Source: Tenericutes bacterium MO-XQ (GTDB taxonomy: Bacteria; Bacillota_I; Bacilli_A; Acholeplasmatales; Acholeplasmataceae). From it: a DNA stretch of 64,000 bases. The stretch is from positions 744,001-808,000 of the forward strand of contig CP017948.1 of assembly GCA_002838185.1 (NCBI GenBank), read 5' to 3'. Positions 36,257 to 46,500 of this stretch are shown in pieces. Within the stretch, counting starts at the first letter, position 1; the number at the start of each line of letters is the position of its first letter. Below the pieces are notes generated by a model that searched no databases, was not told the DNA's origin, and saw only the letters and a program-made list of their open reading frames with translations. The position numbers were made by a program, and so were the translations under genes.

Positions 36257-36952
36257 ATGAAAAAAACTAAAAGAGTATTGAAAATGAGTATGAATATAGG
36301 GTTTTACTCAATCATTATTGTATTGATCTTGTTTTCGATTGCAAACATGAAAATAAAAAAAGAGAATAATATCGCAAACATCTTTGGTTTTGGTTTTTTA
36401 TCTGTACAGTCTAATTCAATGTATGGTGAACTTGATGATTCATTCGAAAAAGGAGACATGATATTTGTCAAACTTTTAGATGAAGCAGAAAGAGAAAACT
36501 TAAACGTTGGAGATATTATTACTTATTATGATATGAGTATTAGAGCATTTAATACCCATAGAATTGTTGAGATTAATCTAGAAGAAGATTATGTAATTAC
36601 GCAAGCTGATTACAATCAAGTATCACAATCACAAAACACTTCACCTGATCAACCGATCACACTTGATCAAGCGATTGCAGTTTATGATGGTCATGTTAAT
36701 AATTTAGGAACAACACTAGATTATGTTCAGTCACCAAGTGGATTCGCGGTTGTTGTCATTTTACCTGTAGTCATCATCTTGATTTTTGAAGGATTTAAAT
36801 TATTTAGAAACATTATGGCTTTAAATAAAGAAAAATTAGAATCAAAATATAAAGACGATCTAAATAAAACACATGAATTGTTAGAAATAGAAAAACAAAA
36901 AATGAGAGAAGCTCTACTTAAAGAACTTAAACAAAAAGAAGAACTAACTTAA
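36257..36952 (+). CDS. sipW: SipW-like (ER-type) signal peptidase I, cluster A
   Basis: A 232-residue membrane peptidase: TM ~13-30, catalytic Ser in QSNSM (Ser54), His in NTHRIV (His101, replacing the Lys of ordinary bacterial signal peptidases), ITQADYN (~118), second TM (~165-187), then an unusual ~45-residue charged helical tail (LESKYKDDLNKTHELLEIEK...) predicted to lie in the cytosol. Ser/His architecture marks the ER/archaeal/SipW branch that processes TasA-like proteins. Start at ATG 36257 is set by GGAGGG; the frame is open upstream. The tail is not usual for SipW and may dock to the neighbouring AAA+ ATPase. Confidence 0.87.
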   Translation: MKKTKRVLKMSMNIGFYSIIIVLILFSIANMKIKKENNIANIFGFGFLSVQSNSMYGELDDSFEKGDMIFVKLLDEAERENLNVGDIITYYDMSIRAFNTHRIVEINLEEDYVITQADYNQVSQSQNTSPDQPITLDQAIAVYDGHVNNLGTTLDYVQSPSGFAVVVILPVVIILIFEGFKLFRNIMALNKEKLESKYKDDLNKTHELLEIEKQKMREALLKELKQKEELT

Positions 36953-36965
36953 ATCGGAGATATAT

Positions 36966-38522
36966 ATGGTTGAATTTGCACGTTATTATATCAATTTCAT
37001 ACGAAAATTCTTTCAAGATATCAGCAATTTCTTTAGCACAATTGTAAAAGCATTTGCTGATTTAATCTTTAAGAATACACGTGAAAATTACGATATCTTC
37101 ATCGAAGCTAGCGAGAGTTATTCTGCACTAGATTGGGTGATTGGATTTATCGTCATTTTAATGAACCTGATTTTTATCGGTTTTTTACTGATGAAATTAT
37201 TCCAACTTCTTGGAAAATATATTAGATTTGTTAAAACAGAAATTGAGAAAGCTGAACTGATACAAGAGGTTGCAGTGCTTAGTAAACGGACAAAAGAGAT
37301 CATTGAAGAAAAAAATAGAATTTTAGCTTTACAAGTAGCAAATTTAGGAAAAACACCTCAGGAAATTGAAGATGAAATTCAAGAGCAAGGCGTCAAAGAT
37401 TTACTTGATGAACCGGAAAAAGAAGAAGACGAAGGGATCGATTCTAGATTTGTTAAACTTACAAAAGTCGATATGAAATACAATTATCAAAAAGAAAAGT
37501 TATTTATGACCGAAGATGATTATCTATCATTAGAGGAAATGACAACTAGATTTATTAACTTTTCCGCTTCACAATTAGGGTTATATTATAATCGGAAAAT
37601 TATATCAGCATTCTTTGCTGGTATGGCAGCATCCAAAACGATGATTTTAGAAGGTATTTCTGGTACTGGTAAGACATCACTACCATATGCGATGGGTAAG
37701 TTCTTTAACAATGATGCACACATCATCGCAGTCCAACCTTCTTGGAGAGATCGTGCTGAGATGTTAGGTTATCTAAATGAGTTTACAAAGAAATTTAATG
37801 AAACAGACTTCTTAAAAGCGATTTATGAAACTACTTATAGAGAAGATATTAATATTGTTGTCTTAGATGAAATGAACTTAGCACGTGTTGAATATTATTT
37901 TGCAGAACTCTTATCACTTCTTGAAATGCCCGATCCTAAAAAATGGTTAGTTGATATTACAAACGATACCATTGAAGGAGATCCAATGAACTTAATTGAT
38001 GGTAAGATTTTACTTCCACAAAATGTATGGTTTGTTGGTACAGCAAATAAAGATGACTCAACATTTATTATCACAGATAAAGTTTATGATAGAGCAACAC
38101 CAATTGAGATTAACACAAAATCAAGCTTTATAGATGCACCAAAAACTGAAGGTGTACGCATGAGTTCAGATTACTTGAATAAACTTTATAAACAAGCGAT
38201 TGAAGATCATCCTTTACGTGTTGAAACGTTAACAAAATTAGAAAAATTAGATGATTTTATTACAGTAAACTTTAAAGTAACCTTTGGGAATCGTATCATG
38301 AAACAAATCAGAACATTTGTTCCTGTCTATGTTGCATGTGGTGGCACTGAGTATGAAGCACTCGATTACATGGTTGCAAGAAAGATTTTTAGAAAATTCG
38401 AAGGTCTAAATCTACCGTTTTTACAACATGAAATTGAAGATTTAGAAAAATTGATCCTTAAATTGTTCGGTAAAAATGAGTTTGTTGAATGTCAAACATT
38501 CATCAAAGAATTAAAGATGTAA
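36966..38522 (+). CDS. Membrane-anchored McrB-like AAA+ ATPase, cluster A
   Basis: A 518-residue protein. An amphipathic N-terminus (~1-50), one TM (~56-80, WVIGFIVILMNLIFIGFLL), a coiled coil (~90-130), an acidic linker, then a AAA+ domain of the McrB/dynein-like clade: Walker A GISGTGKTS (~230), QPSWRDRAEMLGYLNEF, Walker B VVLDEMNLARVEYYFAELLSLLE (~297), sensor 1 WFVGTANKDDST (~355) and KVYDRA(T). In restriction systems McrB partners McrC; here no nuclease is near, and the neighbours are exported proteins. Likely role: ATP-driven chaperone or assembly/disassembly motor at the membrane. Paralogue at 51616. Confidence 0.82.
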   Translation: MVEFARYYINFIRKFFQDISNFFSTIVKAFADLIFKNTRENYDIFIEASESYSALDWVIGFIVILMNLIFIGFLLMKLFQLLGKYIRFVKTEIEKAELIQEVAVLSKRTKEIIEEKNRILALQVANLGKTPQEIEDEIQEQGVKDLLDEPEKEEDEGIDSRFVKLTKVDMKYNYQKEKLFMTEDDYLSLEEMTTRFINFSASQLGLYYNRKIISAFFAGMAASKTMILEGISGTGKTSLPYAMGKFFNNDAHIIAVQPSWRDRAEMLGYLNEFTKKFNETDFLKAIYETTYREDINIVVLDEMNLARVEYYFAELLSLLEMPDPKKWLVDITNDTIEGDPMNLIDGKILLPQNVWFVGTANKDDSTFIITDKVYDRATPIEINTKSSFIDAPKTEGVRMSSDYLNKLYKQAIEDHPLRVETLTKLEKLDDFITVNFKVTFGNRIMKQIRTFVPVYVACGGTEYEALDYMVARKIFRKFEGLNLPFLQHEIEDLEKLILKLFGKNEFVECQTFIKELKM

Positions 38523-38537
38523 GAAGCAGGTGAATTT

Positions 38538-39293
38538 ATGAAAACAGCTCAAATAAATATGCTTAAATCAATTGGATATTTGATGCTAGCTGTTTTTATG
38601 CTGTCTGTTGTTACATATGCCTGGTTTACTATGACCTATGAAAATAAAGCATACTTAACATCGAAAGTATCTGGTGTTGAGGCTGAATATACATTTTATG
38701 TTTATCAAAATAAATATCATACAGGATCAAGTGATTTAAACCTATATGAAAATACATGTAGTATTTTAAATCAAGATGATTTATGTTATGAAGAAATCAC
38801 AAATCCAATCATACCTGAACTCATTAAAGGTAGTGTTGCGCCTGGAGAAAGATTTTCTTTTGCAATCGCCATTAACTCTATTGGGACAAATCAAGGATTT
38901 GTGGATTTAACTTTGGGTAGAGTTCAATCTACTGGTTATGATATTGAAGCGAACAAAATACAAAAAGCATTTGGTTATGAAGTTAAAAAAATTAGTCATT
39001 ATCAAAATGACATTGAAACAGAAGATCATAAAGAGTTATACACTTATCAATCATTTAGACATTTTGATATAACTGATGGTCTTAACTATAATCTCGTGAC
39101 AGATGTACCTATGATTTATGATATCAATTATCCATCTCGAGTTATTATTTATTTTGATGTTTATTATGATCCATCAATCTTTGGACAAGATCTAGATGGT
39201 ACACCACACACTAACAGTCATGCATTTATCAATCAAAGTATTACAATAACTGATGTTTATATGAATGTTACAGCTACGAAGGGTTCATCATGA
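38538..39293 (+). CDS. Cluster A protein 6: SipW-type exported protein
   Basis: A 251-residue protein with hydrophobic leader and VVTYAWFTMT (~residues 24-33), the SipW-type motif, then LTSKVSGVEAEYTFYVYQ (~39-56), strongly shared with the gene at 55047. Two cysteines (NTCSIL, DLCYEE, ~75-85) could form a disulfide; PGERFSFAI (~103) and a C-terminal beta-rich end follow. It lacks the W-E-G-x-D signature of the other subunits. Overlaps protein 7 by four bases. Function unknown; probably a surface component. Confidence 0.72.
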   Translation: MKTAQINMLKSIGYLMLAVFMLSVVTYAWFTMTYENKAYLTSKVSGVEAEYTFYVYQNKYHTGSSDLNLYENTCSILNQDDLCYEEITNPIIPELIKGSVAPGERFSFAIAINSIGTNQGFVDLTLGRVQSTGYDIEANKIQKAFGYEVKKISHYQNDIETEDHKELYTYQSFRHFDITDGLNYNLVTDVPMIYDINYPSRVIIYFDVYYDPSIFGQDLDGTPHTNSHAFINQSITITDVYMNVTATKGSS

Positions 39294-39922
39294 AAAAGTA
39301 TATATTAATCATTGTTATATGCTTGGGATTAATGACAATGATGATGACTATGGTTTACGGTTGGTTTACTTATGTCCAAAGAAAATCAATTTCAACATTT
39401 ACTTCAAATGATATAGAAACCATTTTATATATGAATGACGATTTAGCAACACAAACAATGATGTTAGAGAACTTAGCGTTTATTGATTTTGAAGACGATT
39501 TAATTCAAGACAAGCATAAAGCGCTTAATGATGTTGCTGAAGTTGTTGATTTTGAGATGATTTTATCATCAAGTTCGCCATTATCACGAAGCTTAATCAC
39601 TTTTGATATTCTAGATCCATCACATCCACTTATTTATCTCATTATTACTGATGAAACAGTGGTTGATTATCATGAATATCTAATGTCTATCATTGATCCA
39701 CTTGAAACAAAAACGAATATATTAACTCAAATTGAAACACATAATCAAATGATATTAACATCTTTAAATGAATATATCATGTTACCTGGTGAAACAAAAC
39801 AAATAAGATTTGTGATTTGGGGAGATTATGAAGCATTAGATGAACCTAAAGATATTAAAACATATCAAACTATGCTCAGTATCCAATTTAAAATTGTTAA
39901 TGCTTATGGTGATATTCAATGA
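39290..39922 (+). CDS. Cluster A protein 7: SipW-type exported protein
   Basis: A 210-residue protein with an N-terminal hydrophobic segment and MVYGWFTYVQRKSISTF (~residues 20-36). The G-W-F-T form is a variant of the A-W-F-T motif. Mature part acidic, with a C-terminal IRFVIWGDYEAL (~182), related in position to the W-E-G-x-D signature of proteins 1-3. Paralogue at 56593 (WFTYV.RKS, IDFEDD/IDYQNE, WGDYEAL/WGDYDAL). Translationally coupled on both sides. Confidence 0.7.
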   Translation: MKKYILIIVICLGLMTMMMTMVYGWFTYVQRKSISTFTSNDIETILYMNDDLATQTMMLENLAFIDFEDDLIQDKHKALNDVAEVVDFEMILSSSSPLSRSLITFDILDPSHPLIYLIITDETVVDYHEYLMSIIDPLETKTNILTQIETHNQMILTSLNEYIMLPGETKQIRFVIWGDYEALDEPKDIKTYQTMLSIQFKIVNAYGDIQ

Positions 39923-40575
39923 AAAAAATAAATGTAATACTAATTTTGTTGCTTATTGTTATGTTCTTTGTGGCTGGTTTAAGTTATACATATTATATTC
40001 ATGAAAAAGATTATGACTTAAATTTATCCACAACAACTTATGAAGTATATAGTACAGTATCTTTTGATGGTGTTATCTATGATCATTTAAGTGAGTATTA
40101 CGACCAAGAGAAAAAAGCATATATCATCAATGTTTATGATGAAAATGCTGAAAACTACATCGATAAATTATCAATTGATCTATCGTTTGAAGTGCCAATC
40201 GCATCTAAAATGAGATTTCAAATACACGAATCTTATGAGCTAACTAGATATTATCACAATCAAGAAGAAACAATTATTAAAGAAATTATTTATCAGCAAA
40301 CCATCGACTCAGAACATTTCATGCATTCACTACTAGGTAAAGGTAGCTATCAAGACTATTTCAATCATTCTGATTTATATACTTATGCAAATCAAACATT
40401 TTATCCTGGTACTGTCTATCAATTGAACATGGTTTCAGGTGGTAGTCATCATTTTGTAAGAAACAATAGTCTTTATCATGAGACTTGTTATTTGTATTTA
40501 GACTATAGTTTCGAATTTGTTCAAGCCAATAGATATTCAAATATTTGGCAAATAGATCCATTGCTTTTAAGTTAG
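39919..40575 (+). CDS. Cluster A protein 8: membrane-anchored exported protein
   Basis: A 218-residue protein with one N-terminal hydrophobic segment (~5-23) and no W-F-T motif, so probably not a SipW substrate but a membrane-tethered or ordinary secreted protein. The exported part has SFDGVIYDHLSEYYDQEKK and DENAENYIDKL, both matched in the paralogue at 57249 (FDGVIVNLESEYYDHDKQK, DENADNYVGKL), and ends with a YLDYSFEFVQANRYS-like strand. Immediately precedes the giant surface protein in both clusters, so the two may act together. Confidence 0.65.
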   Translation: MKKINVILILLLIVMFFVAGLSYTYYIHEKDYDLNLSTTTYEVYSTVSFDGVIYDHLSEYYDQEKKAYIINVYDENAENYIDKLSIDLSFEVPIASKMRFQIHESYELTRYYHNQEETIIKEIIYQQTIDSEHFMHSLLGKGSYQDYFNHSDLYTYANQTFYPGTVYQLNMVSGGSHHFVRNNSLYHETCYLYLDYSFEFVQANRYSNIWQIDPLLLS

Positions 40576-40584
40576 GTGAGTTTT

Positions 40585-43500
40585 ATGAAAAGTATTGATA
40601 TGAAAAAAATAATAATCATTTTCATCATGTTTAGCCTGTTTCTATTTTTAGGAACTTTTTTTCATATTGACAAAATTGAAGCTCATACATACGATGGACA
40701 TGATCCATGGTATGGCACAAACCTAGATTTTTCACCAATCGATAACGAAGCCATTCTTTTTGAAAGTGAGTATGTCCCTTTTTCAATGATTATCAATGAT
40801 CCATTGCTTATCGATGAATCTAAGAAATATGTGATTGAAACAGCTTACGATTTATATATGTTTTCTGTATTAAATAATGGTGTAGATCATGATGCTTATC
40901 GAAACTTACATTATGTTTTGGGAAATGATATTGATTATTATGATGTTGTCATTACAGATAGTTCAAAAAGATTTGAACCTGTAGGATTTAGATATCCTTT
41001 TAATGGTGTGTTTGATGGACAAGGATTTGAAATCACAAATCTATATTTAGATTCGATCTATGACTCCATCATTTATGAAGAAAAATATCTTGGATTAATT
41101 TACTACGCCATGTTTTCTCATGTAGGAACTGAAGGTGTTGTTAAAAATCTGGGATTGATTAATCCTCTAATCATTCAACCCATTGAATGGGGAGCAATGC
41201 AGTATGTCTCTCCATTAATTGGATTAAATGAAGGACATGTACATCATGTATATTATATCGATCAAAGAGGTCATCAAGCTGGTTTTCATGCTGAAGGAGC
41301 ATTTCACATCAGTGGATTGGTATCTAAGAATTTAGGAACTTTAGAAGAAGCATATGTTTCAAGTGCTCATATAAAGAGTTTAGCTGTCTTAGAAAACTTA
41401 TCAGATGCAGCTGTTGTCAGTGAAAATACAGGGACACTTCAACATGTTTATTATGATCAAAGTATTTTACAAGATCCAAATACATCGACAACCCATAGCA
41501 TAGGGTTAGATACAGTTGATTTTCAAGACTCAGCTTATTTTGATGATGCTTGGTTTTTTAATACGGATTATGAACAGTTAACTCAAGATCCAACATTAAA
41601 AAGTCAATATCATTTAAAAAATACATATCCGATTTTACAAGGATTAGCCATAACTTCAAACGCACTAGAGATTAGTAATGCATTAGAATTAATTTATATG
41701 CAAGAGTTGTTAGAAAGTGGTAATATGTTTAGATCAAAAACATATTTAATCACATCTGACATTGATATGCATCAAGTATCTTTTGATGCATATCAATCAG
41801 CTGCATTTGGATTTAATGGCATCATTACATCATCCATGAGAGATGCATCCACAAGTTTATATGATAGAAACATATCACAAGGTGGTAATATCGATTATCA
41901 CAGTATTATTGGACTTAACATAGTTCATGCTTCGTATATAGGTAATGCTGCTAATTATGGTTTTTTAAGTGCATTGTTTGGAGAAATAAGTCATCTTAAT
42001 TTTGTAGATGTGTCAGTTGATACGCTTGATATAAGTGAAACATTTGAAAGAGATACTGTAAATATTGGTGTTATAGCAGGTCAAATAATTGAAGGAACAA
42101 TTGATGATGTTCATATAGATGGAAGTATAAATTTACGTTTTTCACAAACAGACATTGGTCAAATTTCTTTAAGTATGGGTGTAGGAAGAGGTAGTGGTTC
42201 TTTTCATAAAGTATCGACTACAGGTTTCATAGAAACTGAAACTCAAAATTATCAAGAAAAATTAGATGAATCATCTATTGGTGGGGTTATCGGAAATGCT
42301 TTAGATGTTACCATGACAGATGTAATTGATGATACTATAAAACAACCTATTTCTTATATGCAAACATTTGAAGGTATGACATATATAGGTGGCATCATTG
42401 GTTCTGGAACAATAGGTAACATGGATAGCATTGTTTCAAAAGGAATTATTGATTTATTAAACATGAATCATCAAAATCAATTATATATTGGTGGTATCTT
42501 TGGGAAAGTAATTTTCATAGAAGATCAACTCTCTAATATATATCATAATGGGGATATCAATGTATATGTTGATCAACCACTTGATATGCATATCAATGGT
42601 ATTGGGTATGTTATATCTGATCAAAGGGTAAAAACAATTAACAGTATCACTAATAATGGAGATATAAGCTTATCTTCTGATATTAATTTATCTACACAAA
42701 CATTAAATCAAATTGATATTAAAGGATCTTTTGGGTTTACATTTGAAGGAAGTGCATCTTTTTATGGGCTATATCAAACCAAGGATCAACTGCTTGATAT
42801 ATCTTTAATTGATGAGTTTAGTGGCATGTTAACTCATGTTGGTGCTGATACTATTGAAGTAGTTAAAGCTTACCAAAAAGGAAACTTTATTTACCATACT
42901 TCACATGAATTAACTCAAGAAAGCATTATGATTTCAGGTGCTTTTTTAGGTACGGATATGCATATTGAACATGTGAGACAAGAAGGTCTTATTGATATCA
43001 GTATTGATCATGAAAGTAGTAGCGTTACACAAGGTAACTTAAATGTATTAGGTATTTTTGAAGAAATCAGTGATGGATATCAAGCATCACAAGTATTTCA
43101 AGGTGGACATATATCAGTATCAAAAGATCCTATGGTTCAAGTTGATTATGACTTAAATTTAAGTGCAGTTGGACTAAGACATTTAAATACATCTCATTAT
43201 GTAGAACATGATATTGACAATCGATCTATTGAAATCACTGATCAAATTGGAAGTTTAGACACTGTACTTAATTCTGGTAATATTGATATCTCTGGAAATT
43301 TCAACGGCAATGTTAAAGCTAGTGGAATTATGTTAGCAAATGAAGGATTAATGTCCAATATCATCAATTTAGGTGATATTGAAGTCTTCAATGATATCGC
43401 TGTTGATCATCACAAAATTGAATCATCAGGTGTTGTTTATCAAATGATTGGTGAGTATGCTCAACTTAAGGATTCAGCGAATCAAGGAGATATCAAAGCT

Positions 43501-46500
43501 GTTTCAAATACTGGTTTAGGATATGCTCATGCGAGTGGACTAATCCTTAGAAATGATTTGTTATATCAAGACACTTACATAAGTCCTAGTGATCATCATC
43601 AGTATCAAAAACTATTATTTAGTATTAACTATGGTGATATTTATGCATATAACAATTCTATAGAAAACACTTATACCATTGTTAATGAAACAAGAGCAAA
43701 AGCATCGGGGTTTTTGACCATAGGTGTTATGTCAACCATTAATAATATGAATATAGGCAATATATTTTCTAATCATTTAGCAAGTGCAATGATTGGTTTT
43801 TTAGCACTTAATCGTTTTGGAACATTGGGCTATGATCAAGTGTTCATTTCAAATCAAATGAATTATGGTCGGGTGAGAGAAATTACAGCATATGACTCAG
43901 TCAACGAATTATTTACAGTGGACATGAATCAAAGTCCATCAAAAGCCATAGACAAAGTGTTTGGAGCTGTTGTTGGTAAAATTCATACAGGAACATCCAC
44001 CTGGGCTTTTGCTGGTGATGTAACTTATCCAATTGATCGCATTTATTTTGGTTACTTACTTAACTTTGATGAAAAGATTAATATGTTTGATCAAGCACCT
44101 ACGCTTTCTAGTTCATGGGCAGATATATTTGGTGGAGATACAGAAGCAGCAAACGATGTTATATTAGAAATGCAAAAATATATGGCTACAACCAACACTG
44201 ATGATCAATCGGCTGCACCTTTTAACACCTTTTATGCTGGTGGTTGGATTGGACAATATTTAGGTAAACAAATATCATCATATGATTTAACAGATACAGA
44301 AACGGGTATGTTTTATGAGGATTTCGCATTTAGAAATCAAAGACCTACGTATAAAGGTACAGATCAGTTCATCTTAGATTACATTTCATATATTCCAAGA
44401 GATAAGATTAATGATAAGATGTTAGAAACCATAGAAATGTATCGTATGGAATCATTTATGGGTATCTATGCATTATCAAGTAGTAAAGGTATCGGTAATG
44501 GTATTTTCATTCCAGATAATTTTTCATTAGAAGGTCTTCATGAGTATCACAGTGATTATCCATTGGGTAATCAAGACTATTTGGGTGACATAGCTGATGA
44601 AAATAGTATGAGTTATAGCTTGTATCGAGAAATGAGACAAATCAAGGTTGATTTTGCGACTACAATTTATGATTTAGAAATTAAACAAATCGATGCATTA
44701 GGTGAAGCAGTTGAGGGTGGTGTTGTCTTAAAAGATCCAGAAATTGATGAAAAAAGATCTTTAATCACATATTATCTTCCGTCTAATGCAAGTATATTAG
44801 GTGACCAAGAACCAACAATACTTAATGTTGAAAGTTTTGTAGAAGTATCTCCGAATGTAGCAGGTGCAAGAAAAGTACTTGATTTATTAGGTAGTGGAGA
44901 CCCTACATATACTTGGGTCGGAACTCATAAAAAAGTTGGAAATCAAATGGTTGAAATTGGACCTTACAAAGAAACTGGTATTTATGATTTATCGTCAGAC
45001 TTAGTATTTGGTAGTTCAACATCAAGAAATACACCAATGTATAATTATTCAGGTGATGTTTATGACACTTTAGGTGCAACTTCACATGTTTTTTCTCATA
45101 ATCCACATATCTATCAATTTTTCATATTCTTTTATTACTGGTATGCAGAAGGGTATCGTGTGACTCCAAGTGCACAAATGAGTCCAGGATATGCACCATA
45201 TGAGGCATATAGTGAACCTAATTATCCGACACTTTATAGATATGTAGGACCTTCAACTGAACCAATCACTTATGTTCAGTCTGATCCGATTAATGGTGTA
45301 TCAGTATACGATCCATCAGATGTTAGATTTATCGCAAATACGGATGAAGGTACTTATCAAATCTCCGAATCCGCAAGTTTTGATCACGAAGGTCTATCAA
45401 TGATTGAACCTATAAGTATTCCAAGAAGTTATGGGATATATGATATGATGAGCTATCAAGGGACATATATCGATAGTGTAGAAGATCATTATGGAAAGAT
45501 AAGAGTTTATTCAAACGCATATGTTGAAAGTGATCCATCCTCTTATAAGGATTATGATATTAGAATTATTAGAACAGCTGACGAAGATATTACTCGGGTA
45601 TTAAATCTTGAAGTTAATCAAGTTGATGCATTTAATCCACTTGATGATATCAACCAATTGACAGCAAGTATAAATTTAAATGGTACCAATCAAAATAGTT
45701 TAGAAATTACTTATGAAACATATAATATTGCAGATTTATATGATATGTTACAACACGTAGAAGTTTACAATTTTGATACGCAAGTAAAAATAAACACATC
45801 CTATTATAGAATTGAACAAGGTCACGTCAGTACATTGACTTCTTTTGACAATCTTGCAGGTAATTGGGGTGTTGGATCATTTACAATCAAACTTATACCA
45901 CTTGATGATTTTCCTAGTGGGAATTATGTACTAAAAACATCACTGCTTAGTGGTAGTACATATGATGTTTATTTTACTAAAGATGATAGTAGTGAAAAAA
46001 GCATTTTATCTTTCACATATGATAATCAAATGATTGAACCTGAAAGTAATATGCATATTTCTACCATACCTTATGGTATATTTTATGATGCATTAGATGA
46101 ACAAACGAGCATTGTCAATTTTACAAACTTAGATACATATCAAAATGTATATTATGATCAATTAGATACGATGATACCGTCTTATCTAGAATCCCTTGAA
46201 ATATCTAATTTCGCAACCATCGATCACATTGATTTAAGTATCACAGAATTAATTGATGGAAGATACCAATATGATGTGATTTATACGATAGTTGCTGAAG
46301 ATATGACATCTTTTGTATTTACACATCGATTAATCGAAGCAGATATAGCAACACAGCCAAAAATAGTTTATAAAAATGGTGGAGAAACATCCTCATTAAC
46401 TCAAGTTGATGTAAAATACCAAGAAGCTCCAAACATTAGAATTGAGTATTTATTAGAAGATTTCTACACACCTGACATGGATAACTTTTCTATTGAGCAT

